A stretch of DNA of 64,000 nt from NCBI RefSeq assembly GCF_001730295.1, contig NZ_MIKA01000047.1, positions 107,075 to 171,074 of the forward strand. Direction: 5' to 3'. The notes beneath the pieces were generated by a model that saw nothing but the letters and a program-made list of their open reading frames with translations, was not told the DNA's origin and ran no database searches. Made by a program: the position numbers and the translations under genes. This DNA is from Enterococcus plantarum (GTDB lineage Bacteria > Bacillota > Bacilli > Lactobacillales > Enterococcaceae). The first letter of the stretch is position 1. The number at the start of each line of letters is the position of its first letter. Below are positions 26,458 through 35,560 of the stretch, piece by piece.

Positions 26458-26646
26458 ATGGATATGAAAGAAATAAAAGAGACAAGTCAATTTTTAGTAA
26501 CGGAATATCAGGACAGTCTTAAAAATGGATTTGTTGAAACACCTAGTCAGTTCATGATGCGCATGAACGTAGAGTCAAAAGTTGAAGAATATGTCCGTCC
26601 TTTGTTAAGTCAGGTAGAGCAAGAATTTAAAAATCGTGTTAAATAA
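26458..26646 (+). CDS. Small hypothetical protein, 62 residues
   Basis: Reads MDMKEIKETSQFLVTEYQDS and 42 more residues, predicted mostly helical and charged, without cysteine or membrane segment. A good ribosome site (AGTAGGAA) lies 7 bases upstream and a TATAAT box at 26412-26417. It stands alone between two terminators. The family is not recognised. Confidence 0.6.
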   Translation: MDMKEIKETSQFLVTEYQDSLKNGFVETPSQFMMRMNVESKVEEYVRPLLSQVEQEFKNRVK

Positions 26647-26817
26647 TCGAGTAATCCTATTTTGGGAGCAAAGAGAATGCTTGTTTTGATTGGCTATGTA
26701 AGTAAGATGACCTCTAGGATGTCTTGCCAAAAAATCGCGAAGATGATAAGAGAGAGTTTAGATTTTTAGCCAGAAGCTCAGCCTGTTAATGGTAGAATCG
26801 AAGGTGCAAATTTATTT

Positions 26818-26843
26818 AGCTTGCTACAGTGCAAGCTTTTTTT
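26818..26843 (+). terminator. Terminator upstream of the XRE gene
   Basis: AGCTTGC and GCAAGCT pair around TACAGT and are followed by six T residues. Confidence 0.85.
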
Positions 26844-26892
26844 GCGTGATTTTCTACTCATTTTAAGTGATAGTAAATGCGAGGTGATCAAA

Positions 26893-27315
26893 ATGACAAT
26901 TGGTGAAATTTTAAAGGAAAAAAGAGAACAACTTGGCTATACTCAAAAAGAAGTCGCTCAAAAATTATATGTATCTAGACAAACAGTTTCTAATTGGGAA
27001 ATCGGAAAAACATATCCTGATATAGAAAAATTACTAAATTTAAGTGATTTTTATGGTCTTTCCTTGGACGAGCTGATTAAAGAGGATTACAGAATGGCCG
27101 ATAAGCTAAAAAGAGACAGCTATGAGCAAAAAATTCGAGTATATGGTTTTTTATCAGAACAACTATCGGCTATGATTTTAGGATCGATCCTAACTTGTGT
27201 CTTTTTCGGCGTTCATTTTTCAATGTTGGTTCAAATAATACTTATTATAGTGACGTTTAGCTGCCTTATTTTTCTTTTATGGCGGAATGGTCTAGTTGAA
27301 AAAATAATAAGGTAA
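26893..27315 (+). CDS. XRE-family regulator with C-terminal membrane helices
   Basis: A 140-residue protein. The N-terminal Cro/C1 domain reads ILKEKREQLGYTQKEVAQKL, then RQTVSNWEIGKTYPDIEKL and GLSLDELIKED. Two hydrophobic helices (about 88-128) follow, so the protein is membrane-tethered like the one at 5059-5538. The start is the ATG at 26893, after GCGAGGTGATC; an upstream frame extension runs through the terminator and is not used. The next gene encodes a LacI regulator with its own promoter. Confidence 0.82.
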   Translation: MTIGEILKEKREQLGYTQKEVAQKLYVSRQTVSNWEIGKTYPDIEKLLNLSDFYGLSLDELIKEDYRMADKLKRDSYEQKIRVYGFLSEQLSAMILGSILTCVFFGVHFSMLVQIILIIVTFSCLIFLLWRNGLVEKIIR

Positions 27316-27356
27316 GAAGTTGGCTTTTCTAAAATAGTAAAATTTCATGTTTAGCA

Positions 27357-27385
27357 TTGACAAAAATAAAAAGATACTCTATATT
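27357..27385 (+). promoter_or_regulatory. Promoter of the lacI-type gene
   Basis: A near-perfect TTGACA (27357-27362), 17 bases and TATATT (27380-27385). Confidence 0.85.
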
Positions 27386-27387
27386 TA

Positions 27388-27401
27388 TGGTATCGATATC
27401 A
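27388..27401 (+). promoter_or_regulatory. LacI-type operator 1
   Basis: TGGTATCGATATCA lies at the expected transcription start of the regulator gene. Its exact reverse complement recurs at 28439-28452 before the GH13 gene, which points to autoregulation and operon control. Confidence 0.75.
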
Positions 27402-27416
27402 CAAGAGGAGAAAAAG

Positions 27417-28415
27417 ATGGCTACAATCAAAGATGTTGCAAAAAAAGCTGGTTTATCGGTTTCAACCGTTTCACGTTTTTTGAATAATCATCCGTATATT
27501 TCAGATGATAAAAAAGAACGAATCCAAAAAGCAATGGATGAACTAAACTACGCACCAAGTGCGATTGCAACGCAACTTCGTTCCAAAAAATGTACGACGA
27601 TCGGTGTGTTGATTTCAAGAATCACCAATCCATTTTTTTCTTATTTAGTAGATGCGATCGAAAAACAAGCAAAAGAACATGGCTATCAACTGTTGATCAT
27701 GCAAACCTATGACGATCCAAAAGCAGAGTTGAAAATGCTAGAATATTTAAAACAACAAGTTGTTGCAGGTGTCATCATGACTTCTATTGAAAGCGATTCA
27801 CACGTAATTGAAAGTTATTCAAAATATGGTCCCATTGTTTTATGTAATGAGAAACTAGAAGGAACAGGGATTCCAACTATTTCCACTAATCAAGAAGAAA
27901 TCAGCTACGAGGCAACCAACTATCTTATTCAAAAAGGATATCGTAAAATCGCCTATTGTACTGGTGGGAATCTAACCATTGGTGGACATGGACACCGACG
28001 AACCAAAGGGGTTGAACGGGCGCTTGCTGAACATGACTTGTCGATCAAAAGGAATTGGATTTTTAAACAGGTCCATAACATGGAAGATGGTCAAAAAGTA
28101 GCGCGAGAAATTTTGGCTTTGCCTGAAAATGATCGTCCAGATGCTGTCTTTAGTGGAAGTGATGAGGTCGCTATTGGGATTATCCAAGAAGTACTTCAGC
28201 AAGGATTACGTGTACCAGAAAATTTGGCAGTATTGGGTTTTGATAATCAGCCAAGCACAGGTATTATTGCCGTTCCACTCACAACGATCGATCAGCCAAC
28301 AACAGCATTGGGAATGGAAGCCACGAAATTAATGGTTGCATTGATTGAAGGGGCAACGTACGAAGTAAATAAAAAAGAACTTATTTTATCACTAATTGAG
28401 CGTAAATCCACGTAG
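27417..28415 (+). CDS. LacI-family transcriptional regulator of the sugar operon
   Basis: A 332-residue repressor. The N-terminal helix-turn-helix is complete (ATIKDVAKKAGLSVSTVSRF, hinge YAPSAIATQLRSKK). A periplasmic-binding-like effector domain follows (TIGVLISRITNPFFSYLVDA ... VLGFDNQPSTGIIAVPLTTI). It starts at the ATG at 27417 after AGAGGAG. Two copies of the palindromic operator flank the gene, so it probably represses itself and the downstream GH13-PTS genes until a sugar or sugar phosphate binds. The context makes it ScrR-like, but the inducer is not proven. Confidence 0.93.
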   Translation: MATIKDVAKKAGLSVSTVSRFLNNHPYISDDKKERIQKAMDELNYAPSAIATQLRSKKCTTIGVLISRITNPFFSYLVDAIEKQAKEHGYQLLIMQTYDDPKAELKMLEYLKQQVVAGVIMTSIESDSHVIESYSKYGPIVLCNEKLEGTGIPTISTNQEEISYEATNYLIQKGYRKIAYCTGGNLTIGGHGHRRTKGVERALAEHDLSIKRNWIFKQVHNMEDGQKVAREILALPENDRPDAVFSGSDEVAIGIIQEVLQQGLRVPENLAVLGFDNQPSTGIIAVPLTTIDQPTTALGMEATKLMVALIEGATYEVNKKELILSLIERKST

Positions 28416-28423
28416 GTGGATTT
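28404..28423 (+). other. Hairpin over the lacI stop codon
   Basis: AAATCCAC and GTGGATTT form an 8-bp stem around GTAG, which contains the TAG stop. A weak T-rich tail follows, so it may reduce readthrough into the GH13 gene. Confidence 0.5.
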
Positions 28424-28438
28424 ATTCTTGTGAAAATA

Positions 28439-28452
28439 TGATATCGATACCA
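28439..28452 (+). promoter_or_regulatory. LacI-type operator 2
   Basis: TGATATCGATACCA, the exact reverse complement of operator 1, 26 bases upstream of the GH13 start codon. Confidence 0.75.
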
Positions 28453-28477
28453 CATGTAATGGAAGGATGAATGACTC

Positions 28478-30142
28478 GTGAACATAGAAATGAAAGACAA
28501 AAAATGGTGGGAAAAAGAAGTGATTTACCAGATTTATCCGAAAAGCTTTAAGGACTCGAATAATGATGGCATAGGAGATCTTCAAGGGATTCGAGAAAAG
28601 TTACCGTATTTAAAAGAGTTAGGAATCACTACGATTTGGATCTGTCCAATTTTTACGTCACCGATGGTAGATAATGGCTATGATATTTCTGATTTTGAAG
28701 GAATCAATCCTGAATTTGGGACTATGGCTGACTTTGATCAAGTGTTAGAAGATGCGAATAAGTTGGGAATCAAAGTGATTTTAGATTTAGTCATCAATCA
28801 TACTTCTGATGAACATCCGTGGTTCCAGGCAGCATTGAAAGACAAAGAAAGTCCATATCGAGACTATTACATTTTTAAAGAAGGGAAAACAGAACCAAAT
28901 AACTGGCGCTCGATTTTTGGCGGTTCAGTGTGGGAAAAGTTACCGGATGAAGAGGTCTATTATTTCCATGCCTTCGATAAAAAACAGCCTGATTTAAATT
29001 GGGAGAATCCAGTATTGCGTCAAGAATTATATGCAATGATCAATAGATGGTTAGAAAAAGGAATTGCTGGTTTTCGAATCGACTCGATTACCTTTATCAA
29101 GAAGGATCAAGATTTTGCTAGTTTACCTACGGATGGCGTGGATGGTTTAGCGTCTTGTAAAAGTAAAACACGAAACCGTCCAGGAATTGAAGTGTTTTTA
29201 AACGAATTAAAAAAAGAAACATTTGAAAAATATAATTGTGTTACCGTTGGGGAAGCACCTGGTGTTCCTTATGAAGACTACGGTGATTTTATTGGGGATG
29301 ATGGGTATTTTTCCATGATTTTTGATTTTAATTATTCTGATATCGATGTTGAATCTGGTTCTGATTGGTTTAAACGGACGAATTGGACTACGAAGGAATT
29401 CAAAGAAAAATTAAAACGCTCACAAAAAGTGTTACAGAAAAATGGTTGGGGGGCGAATTTCGTTGAAAACCATGATCAGCCTCGTGCTGTTTCTAAATTT
29501 ATCAAACCTGAGTACCAAACGGATGAAGCAGCGAAAGCCTTAGGTATGCTCTATTTCTTTTTACGAGGAACACCATTCATCTATCAAGCGCAAGAGTTAG
29601 GGATGCAAAATGCCAAACGGAACACCATTGATCAATTTAATGACATTTCAAGTATCGATAATTATCACCGTTCAATTCAAGAAGGCTATACGCTAGAAGC
29701 AGCGTTGGATTTCGTCAACAAACGAAGTCGAGATAATACACGTACACCTTTTCCTTGGGATGATCGTCAATATGGAGGATTTTCAGCTACTACGCCATGG
29801 CTTGCGATGACAGAAGAATACCCCAATCGTAATGCACAGCAGAATCCAGTATTCGCTCACTATAAAAAAATGATTGAGCTCAGACAACAAGGACAAGTAA
29901 GTGAAGTCTTGACGCATGGCACAATTGTTTTCTTAGAAAATGTACCAGATAATGTGATTGCCTATAAGCGTGTATTAAATGAGAACGAAGTTTATTCCTA
30001 TACTAATTTAAGCGATACGGAGGAACTAATTTCCATAAAAGGGGAACCTTTGGATTTACTCTTAAATTCTCATGGGGATCTAGTAAACGAAGAAAATGAA
30101 TTAAAGCTTTATCCTTATCAAAGTGTTTTGTTTAAAAAATAA
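28478..30142 (+). CDS. GH13 alpha-glucosidase (oligo-1,6-glucosidase / phospho-glucosidase type)
   Basis: A 554-residue cytosolic alpha-amylase-superfamily enzyme. The (beta/alpha)8 barrel has the nucleophile D202 in GFRIDSI, the acid/base E259 in VGEAPG and D333 in ENHDQPR; early motifs WWEKEVIYQIYPKSF and LVINHTSDEHPWF are present. Size and motifs fit oligo-1,6-glucosidase or trehalose-6-phosphate hydrolase-like enzymes. With the PTS gene 16 bp downstream, the substrate is probably a phosphorylated alpha-glucoside such as a sucrose isomer or trehalose. The start is GTG at 28478 (GGAAGGATGA upstream); an ATG four codons later is the alternative. Confidence 0.92.
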   Translation: MNIEMKDKKWWEKEVIYQIYPKSFKDSNNDGIGDLQGIREKLPYLKELGITTIWICPIFTSPMVDNGYDISDFEGINPEFGTMADFDQVLEDANKLGIKVILDLVINHTSDEHPWFQAALKDKESPYRDYYIFKEGKTEPNNWRSIFGGSVWEKLPDEEVYYFHAFDKKQPDLNWENPVLRQELYAMINRWLEKGIAGFRIDSITFIKKDQDFASLPTDGVDGLASCKSKTRNRPGIEVFLNELKKETFEKYNCVTVGEAPGVPYEDYGDFIGDDGYFSMIFDFNYSDIDVESGSDWFKRTNWTTKEFKEKLKRSQKVLQKNGWGANFVENHDQPRAVSKFIKPEYQTDEAAKALGMLYFFLRGTPFIYQAQELGMQNAKRNTIDQFNDISSIDNYHRSIQEGYTLEAALDFVNKRSRDNTRTPFPWDDRQYGGFSATTPWLAMTEEYPNRNAQQNPVFAHYKKMIELRQQGQVSEVLTHGTIVFLENVPDNVIAYKRVLNENEVYSYTNLSDTEELISIKGEPLDLLLNSHGDLVNEENELKLYPYQSVLFKK

Positions 30143-30157
30143 ATGAGGTGAGTGAAA

Positions 30158-31594
30158 ATGGCAATTAACTACAAACAAATTGGCGAAGAGATCCTAAACG
30201 TCGTTGGGGAAGAAAATATTACAGGAATCACCCATTGTGCGACACGATTACGTTTAGAAGTAAAAGACCGCGAAGCAATCGACGATAAAAAGGTCGAAAA
30301 AATTGATCAAGTAAAAGGGGTTTTCTTTAATGCCGGTCAATACCAAATTATTTTAGGAACCGGCATCGTGAATAAAGTCTATGACTCTCTAGTTCAAAAT
30401 AACCATGAACTATTAGAAAAAGAAACGACTCTTGAAGAAATGAAAAAGCCAAGCAATCCGATCAAACACGCAATTCGTACACTTTCTGATATTTTTGTTC
30501 CGATCATTCCAGGAATCGTGGCAACGGGATTATTTCTAGGGTTAAAAGGAGTCTTTTTAAATGAGAGTGTTTTAGCTTTTTTTGGAACATCAACTGATAA
30601 CATTCCTGAGTTTGTACTAGTTCTTTTGGGTGTACTGACGGATACTGTTTTTGCTTTTTTACCTGCTCTGATTTGTTGGTCAGCGTTTAAAAAATTTGGC
30701 GGTACACCGATTATCGGTTTTGTGATCGGCTTAATGTTGGTATCCCCCATGTTGCCGAATGCTTATTCAGTGGCAGATATCAATAGTGGTATTGAACCGT
30801 TGATGGCCTTTGGCTTTATTCCAATCGTAGGCTATCAAGGAAGTGTCTTAACGGCGTTAGTGATTGGTCTTTTAGGAGCGAAACTTGAAAAAATCCTTCG
30901 TAGAAAAATGCCGAACTCTTTAGATTTGATGTTTACTCCTTTTGTCGTTATTTTGGTGATGATGTTAACAGGCTTGTTAGTGTTAGGACCAGTCTTGCAC
31001 TTCGTAGAAAATGGCTTGGTCTACTTCATTACAGGGTTAATCAAATTGCCATTTGGAATCGGTGGTTTGTTGATAGGGTTCTTATATCCGTTGGCTGTTA
31101 TGACGGGGATGCATCATCTGTTTATTATGATCGAAACAAGTTTGTTGGCGACAACTGGCTTTAATCCACTGATTACGCTTTGTGCAATGTACGGCTTTGC
31201 GAATGCGGCAGTAAGTTTTGCAGTGAGTGTCAAGGCCAAAGATAAGAATGTAAAAGTAATTGGAACCAGTGCGGGTGTGACGCAACTTTTAGGCGTAAGT
31301 GAGCCAGCATTGTTTGGGGTCACGATTCGTTACGGGATGAAACCACTAGGTATTATGTTAGGATGTTCTGCTCTAGGGGGAGCTATTTTGTCATTGTTAA
31401 ACGTGCAAGCGAATTCATACGGGTTAGCTGTTATTTTATCGCCGTTGATGTACATTTATAGCTCGTATCAATTAGTAACCTATATCGTAGTTGGAATTTG
31501 TATCTTTATCTTGTCGTTTGTGTTGACGTATCTGTTTGGGGTACCAAAAGAAGTGATGATGTCAGAAGATGAGTATCTAGGAGAGGAACAATGA
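30158..31594 (+). CDS. PTS sugar permease EIIBC (sucrose/trehalose type)
   Basis: A 478-residue phosphotransferase membrane component. EIIB is N-terminal with the phosphorylated cysteine C27 in [17 protein letters not shown] follows (about 105-470) with some ten helices and motifs such as [13 protein letters not shown] and [11 protein letters not shown]. It lacks an EIIA domain, so a general EIIA-Glc must donate phosphate. The ATG at 30158 follows GAGGTGA; an in-frame GTG two codons upstream abuts that site. Its TGA overlaps the ATG of the dead scrB gene, a remnant of translational coupling. Confidence 0.94.
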   Translation: MAINYKQIGEEILNVVGEENITGITHCATRLRLEVKDREAIDDKKVEKIDQVKGVFFNAGQYQIILGTGIVNKVYDSLVQNNHELLEKETTLEEMKKPSNPIKHAIRTLSDIFVPIIPGIVATGLFLGLKGVFLNESVLAFFGTSTDNIPEFVLVLLGVLTDTVFAFLPALICWSAFKKFGGTPIIGFVIGLMLVSPMLPNAYSVADINSGIEPLMAFGFIPIVGYQGSVLTALVIGLLGAKLEKILRRKMPNSLDLMFTPFVVILVMMLTGLLVLGPVLHFVENGLVYFITGLIKLPFGIGGLLIGFLYPLAVMTGMHHLFIMIETSLLATTGFNPLITLCAMYGFANAAVSFAVSVKAKDKNVKVIGTSAGVTQLLGVSEPALFGVTIRYGMKPLGIMLGCSALGGAILSLLNVQANSYGLAVILSPLMYIYSSYQLVTYIVVGICIFILSFVLTYLFGVPKEVMMSEDEYLGEEQ

Positions 31595-32110
31595 ACTAGA
31601 CAAATGAACAACGCTATCGAGCTGTCAAATTCAAAAGAAAAAAGGCCAAAAGGTATTTGACGGTAAAGCTATCCTATTCAACCTAATTATGATTTATTAA
31701 ATGACCCCAACGGTTTTTGTTAGTACAATAAAAAGTATCAATCGGGTGTTTTCATTGGTGAAGTTGACGAGCGTATAGGTTAATTTGATACACACTTATT
31801 TCAAGAGTTAGATCAAGGAGTTGATTTTTTTGCGATGCAAACAACTTCGTGAACTAAAGACGAATCGCACGATTGAGTATGTTGGTTCTGTAAAAGTAAT
31901 AAATAGTCGAAAGCGGTCGACCAGTAGGTTTTCTGAATTAGGAGAATACCAAATCAAGATACATTTAGAAGACACAGAACAGGCAGGGAACGCATTTTAG
32001 AGTTGGTAAAAATTTGAGACGCTGTGTTTGTTAGATCAAGAATCTAAGCATTTTAGTTTAGATTGCACGCATTTGCAGAAAAGGTACGGCGCAAATCGAG
32101 ATAACACAAC
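31591..32110 (+). pseudogene. scrB: Degraded GH32 sucrose-6-phosphate hydrolase
   Basis: The ATG overlaps the PTS stop (ATGA), but codon 3 is TAG (M N stop T N E Q R Y R). The hallmark LLNDPNG of family GH32 follows in QPNYDLLNDPNGF, then a stop. After a deletion the reading resumes with YQSGVFIGEVDE, FDTHLFQELDQGVDFFAMQT, which matches the YQSG-(V/L)IG-(D/E)LD ... ELDxGFDFYAPQT block of scrB enzymes, and then a C-terminal remnant. At least four stops and two frame changes make it non-functional. Its place at the operon end indicates that the operon once handled sucrose 6-phosphate. A second piece lies at 34380-34560. Confidence 0.85.
31736..31870 (+). repeat. Direct repeat, copy 1 (scrB fragment)
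   Basis: About 130 bases, from TATCAATCGGGTG to GACGAATCGCAC, recur at 34423-34557 in the same orientation with roughly 85 percent identity judged by eye. The repeats flank the secreted hydrolase gene at 32225-34231. Confidence 0.8.
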
Positions 32111-32153
32111 AGACGTTTAAATAAGAATAGAAACTGAATCCGTTTTGTATAAT

Positions 32154-32198
32154 AAAAAACCTCATTAACAATGGTTCGACAAGCTGTACCTTTGTTAA
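32154..32198. terminator. Bidirectional terminator
   Basis: AAAAAACCTCATTAACAA pairs with TTGTTAATGGGTTTTTT. It ends the secreted hydrolase gene on the minus strand and any transcript from the sugar operon on the plus strand. Confidence 0.88.
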
Positions 32199-32224
32199 TG
32201 GGTTTTTTAACTAATCAACTGTTG

Positions 32225-34231
32225 CTAATTTGAAACTAAAACCAAAGAAGCGCTGCTATTTCCTTTGACGTCTTTATTGATTATGTGTAATATCGTACCT
32301 GTTTCTTGGCTGGGGATTGTTAAATTAAACAATCCGTTGCTATCTGTTGTAACTTCAAAGAGCACTTCGTTAGTAGTAGTAATAATTTGAATTGTTGATT
32401 CAGGTTCTCCTTGCCCTTTAATCAGGGTTTCACTTGATGTTGATGCGACTTCATTTAGTTTGACCCGCTCTGGTGCTGTTTTATCTGCATTTATTAATTT
32501 AACGTTGGATAGATACATAACAGTACTTTTACGACCAAGCCAGTGATAATGAGTCATTTCTGAACCTAGTATGATATTTTGCGCTCCTGTCACTTGGGGT
32601 GTAAAGGTCATATTTTTATGGACTGGATTTTTGGCCGTTTGCTTTTCTTGTTTTAGATTTTTACCAAATCCATATTTAAGGACTTGTTGACTATGCTCTT
32701 TTGGATTTGGGTTATAAGCGTCAAAACTTAGTTCGTATGTCTGGTTCTTTTGTAGGTTTACTTCTTGTGCAACATAAGCAGCAGAGTTTTTCAATTTTTT
32801 ATAGAATTTTAAACCAGTTTGATCTGTTGAAAGAGCTGAAATGATTTCTCTCTTGTATTTTCTTAAAACCAATTCATAAGGAGTAGATTCAGTTGTTGAT
32901 TGAAACGTTGTACCATTATGACTTAATTGCCAAGCGTCAAAACTTGTTTGGGCATCATTACGGTTGAATTCAGTATTGAGCAGTAAATTTTTATCTTCAG
33001 CGAGTTGAGGGCGTAATGAGTTCATTTCGTTTACGGTTGCTAAAAATGAACGTACTTTTTCTTTATAAAGAGTATCACCAACTTTTAAGTTTACGCCGTG
33101 CCCCGCTTCTGGAATTGCCAATTGTTCTTTGTAACCAAAAGCATTTGCATACAACTTGTCTTTAGCAACGGGTGGGATAAACCAATCTGCTGTTCCATGG
33201 ATAAATAATTTTGGTACATTAGATTTAGCTACCGCATCTAGAGGCGAAATAGAGAATAAATCGATTTTTAAGATAGGTTTTACGTACTGATTGTTGAGAG
33301 TGTCGATTAATTCATTTTCGCAATTATACCAATCGATTTGATTAACTAAAGGGATATACTGCAATTTAGATGTAAGTAATCGCATCACATCACGGGCTTG
33401 TTGTTCGATTGAATAGTAGCCACAATCTTCAATAATTGCTTCCACATTAGGATGAGGTGTTTCTTGAGACATCATCACAGTTGCCGCGCCCATAGAAACA
33501 CCAAACAATAAGAATTTTTGCTTTGGTTTTTCCTCTAGTTCTTGGTTGATCCATGCATTGATGTCATTTCGTTCATAGGCACCAAAAGTAATGTAGCGAC
33601 CTTCGCTTTTTCCATGTGAGCGTGCATCAGGAATGAGCACATTATAACCTAGCTCATAAAGGAATTCAGCTTCAAGCATGATCTGCTTCGGATTAGAACG
33701 GTAACCATGTTGAACGACAGCCGTTTTGTCAGATTGATTGTCAACGTAGTAAGCATGTAATGTTAAATTTGATTGTGTTGGTTCATCAAAAACGGAGAGA
33801 GAGCGCTCGCTTTTACCTGAAACTGTATCAAACCAAGAGGTAGTTTCACTGATTCCAGCTAAACCGGTTAAGTTAGAGAAGAGTGTATTCTCTCTTTTAA
33901 CCGTGATATCAAAAACTAAAGAAGCAATTAATTTGTTCAAGTTAGGACCGAAACTACGTGCATTTGGATTGGTATTTTCGGTTAGATATTGCTCTATCCG
34001 ATCGATGATTTCTTGTTCTTTTTGTGGTAACTGTTCTCTTTCTTCTGGTGTTTTTGCTTCGAATTGTTCATTTTGTTGTTCTTGCACCATACTTCTACTA
34101 ATGGTTGACAAAGGAGGATCGGTTTCCTTAGTCTCCCCAATCACTAGAATGTTTTCGTTAGCAACTGCTGTAGTCGGTGCTAGAAAACTAAGCAGCAGGA
34201 GCCCAACAATAACCTTTTCAATTTTTTTCAT
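32225..34231 (-). CDS. Secreted multidomain alpha/beta hydrolase
   Basis: A 668-residue exported enzyme. The signal peptide ends near TTAVA-NE. A helical, Glu/Gln-rich region (to about 150) precedes an alpha/beta hydrolase domain (about 155-405): oxyanion VQHGYRSNP, nucleophile elbow FGVSMGAA (S246), acid in LFIHGTADWFIPP and catalytic histidine in PEAGHG. A carbohydrate-binding-like beta domain (about 415-585) and a C-terminal bacterial Ig-like domain (about 590-668, TAPERVKLNEV start) follow. No LPxTG anchor is present. Esterase or peptidase activity at the cell surface is likely; the substrate is unknown. It lies, reversed, between two scrB fragments, which suggests insertion into that locus. 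Confidence 0.87.
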   Translation of the reverse strand: MKKIEKVIVGLLLLSFLAPTTAVANENILVIGETKETDPPLSTISRSMVQEQQNEQFEAKTPEEREQLPQKEQEIIDRIEQYLTENTNPNARSFGPNLNKLIASLVFDITVKRENTLFSNLTGLAGISETTSWFDTVSGKSERSLSVFDEPTQSNLTLHAYYVDNQSDKTAVVQHGYRSNPKQIMLEAEFLYELGYNVLIPDARSHGKSEGRYITFGAYERNDINAWINQELEEKPKQKFLLFGVSMGAATVMMSQETPHPNVEAIIEDCGYYSIEQQARDVMRLLTSKLQYIPLVNQIDWYNCENELIDTLNNQYVKPILKIDLFSISPLDAVAKSNVPKLFIHGTADWFIPPVAKDKLYANAFGYKEQLAIPEAGHGVNLKVGDTLYKEKVRSFLATVNEMNSLRPQLAEDKNLLLNTEFNRNDAQTSFDAWQLSHNGTTFQSTTESTPYELVLRKYKREIISALSTDQTGLKFYKKLKNSAAYVAQEVNLQKNQTYELSFDAYNPNPKEHSQQVLKYGFGKNLKQEKQTAKNPVHKNMTFTPQVTGAQNIILGSEMTHYHWLGRKSTVMYLSNVKLINADKTAPERVKLNEVASTSSETLIKGQGEPESTIQIITTTNEVLFEVTTDSNGLFNLTIPSQETGTILHIINKDVKGNSSASLVLVSN

Positions 34232-34379
34232 TTTTCATCTTAACCTTTCTGTAAATCTATAATAAGTAACCATGAAATAGTTTAATATACTTTACTAAAA
34301 AGTCAATAAGATATTCTAATAGAATAAATAATGATAAAGTGAATTGAATATAATTTAGGAGTTAGTTTTTATAAACTTG

Positions 34380-34560
34380 AAGAAAAGGCTACAGCTTTTG
34401 ACGAAAATATGGTGAAAAATAGTTATCATTCGGGTATTTTTATTGGTGAAGTTGACGAGCGTGTGGTTACTTTGATAGGCACTCATTTCAAGAGTTAGAT
34501 CAAAGAGTTGATTTTTTTTTGAAACGCAAACAACTTCGTGAACTAGGGAAGAATCACATG
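34380..34560 (+). pseudogene. Second GH32 (scrB) fragment
   Basis: Reads EKATAFDENMVKNSYHSGIF, then IGEVDERV and, after a frame change, ELDQRVDFF-TQTTS, the same GH32 block as in the 31591-32110 pseudogene. There is no start codon, no ribosome site and no rest of the gene. About 130 bases form a direct repeat with copy 1. It is a leftover either of a tandem scrB duplication or of a rearrangement that brought in the secreted hydrolase gene. Confidence 0.75.
34423..34557 (+). repeat. Direct repeat, copy 2 (scrB fragment)
   Basis: Partner of 31736-31870. Shared blocks include GGTGAAGTTGACGAGCGT, TCATTTCAAGAGTTAGATCA (against TTATTTCAAGAGTTAGATCA in copy 1) and AAACAACTTCGTGAACTA. Confidence 0.8.
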
Positions 34561-34741
34561 TTGGAAAGGGAAATTATGAAATAGGGATAAAGAACAGCTA
34601 CATTTAAAGTACATCGTTAAGTTCTAAAAGAATTAAGATTTTGGAAGAAGTTAGAGTACATTTAAGTTCGATCACCTATTTACCTTTTTCAAATATAATG
34701 AGATAATAATGTTGAAAAAGTGTTATTTCGGAGGGGAAGAA

Positions 34742-35542
34742 ATGGGAGATTCATTCGTTCAAAATCAGTGTTCATCGTGTGGTGGTGCAATCACTGATCC
34801 AAACGTAAAAAAATGTCCACATTGTGGAACATCACAAGATCATGTTCAAACAATACTGGATGAAAAAAACAAAAATATTGAACTTTGTCCTAATTGTGGT
34901 TCGCCAGTTATATTTAATATTGAAAAGCAGCAGTTTGTTTGTGATTTCTGTCATTCTACGTTTACAACAAAAATTGAAAAAGATTTTGATAACTTGATAT
35001 ATGAGGCAGATAATTTGATTCCATTTCAAATACCAGAAGGGCTGGCAAAAAAGCAGTTTTTCGAATGGTTGATTAAAGGGGAGAACCTTCCCTTAGACAT
35101 CTTAGGGAGAATCAATAATATCCAGCTAGAACAAGTTTTTATCCCATATATGTGTGCAAATGTTGTTTATGATGGCGCGTGGGGAGCTGATATTGGGTAC
35201 AATCGTTCTGAGAGCTATACAGAATATGTGACGAAAGAAGACAAGAATGGAAATAAATATTCTGAACCAATCGCGAAGACTCGAACTGTTGTTGATTGGA
35301 ATCATTCAAGTGATATTTTTTCAGGTACAACATTTAAAAGTTATCTAGTCAATGATGAACTAACGGGTTTGATTGCATCATTTGCTCAACGTTTTAGTCA
35401 TTTGGCTTTTTTAGAGAATACGAAGCCGTTTGATGAACATTACACAGCTGGGACTCGACAATTGAAAATTTCATCTTATAAAGTTTCTTCAGTTTTACGT
35501 TCTATTCGTGTTTTTGCTCAAGAAGAAGCAGAAAAAAAATGA
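34742..35542 (+). CDS. Zinc-ribbon protein, N-terminal part of a gene split by TGA
   Basis: A 266-residue protein. Two zinc ribbons lie at the N-terminus: CSSCGG with CPHCG, and CPNCGSP with CDFCHSTF. The rest resembles proteins whose zinc ribbon is followed by a beta domain and a C-terminal membrane part (FIPYMCANVVYDGAWGAD). I use the ATG at 34742, placed after GGAGGGG; the upstream ATG lacks a site. The frame ends at TGA (35540-35542), but without that codon it runs on into the next entry as one protein of about 415 residues. Function is unknown. Confidence 0.75.
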   Translation: MGDSFVQNQCSSCGGAITDPNVKKCPHCGTSQDHVQTILDEKNKNIELCPNCGSPVIFNIEKQQFVCDFCHSTFTTKIEKDFDNLIYEADNLIPFQIPEGLAKKQFFEWLIKGENLPLDILGRINNIQLEQVFIPYMCANVVYDGAWGADIGYNRSESYTEYVTKEDKNGNKYSEPIAKTRTVVDWNHSSDIFSGTTFKSYLVNDELTGLIASFAQRFSHLAFLENTKPFDEHYTAGTRQLKISSYKVSSVLRSIRVFAQEEAEKK

Positions 35543-35560
35543 ATAGCATCTTACCAGGAG

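Noticed and set aside
32225..34231. Hydrolase gene as an insertion sequence
   Set aside because: No transposase, no inverted terminal repeats; the flanking repeats are scrB fragments.
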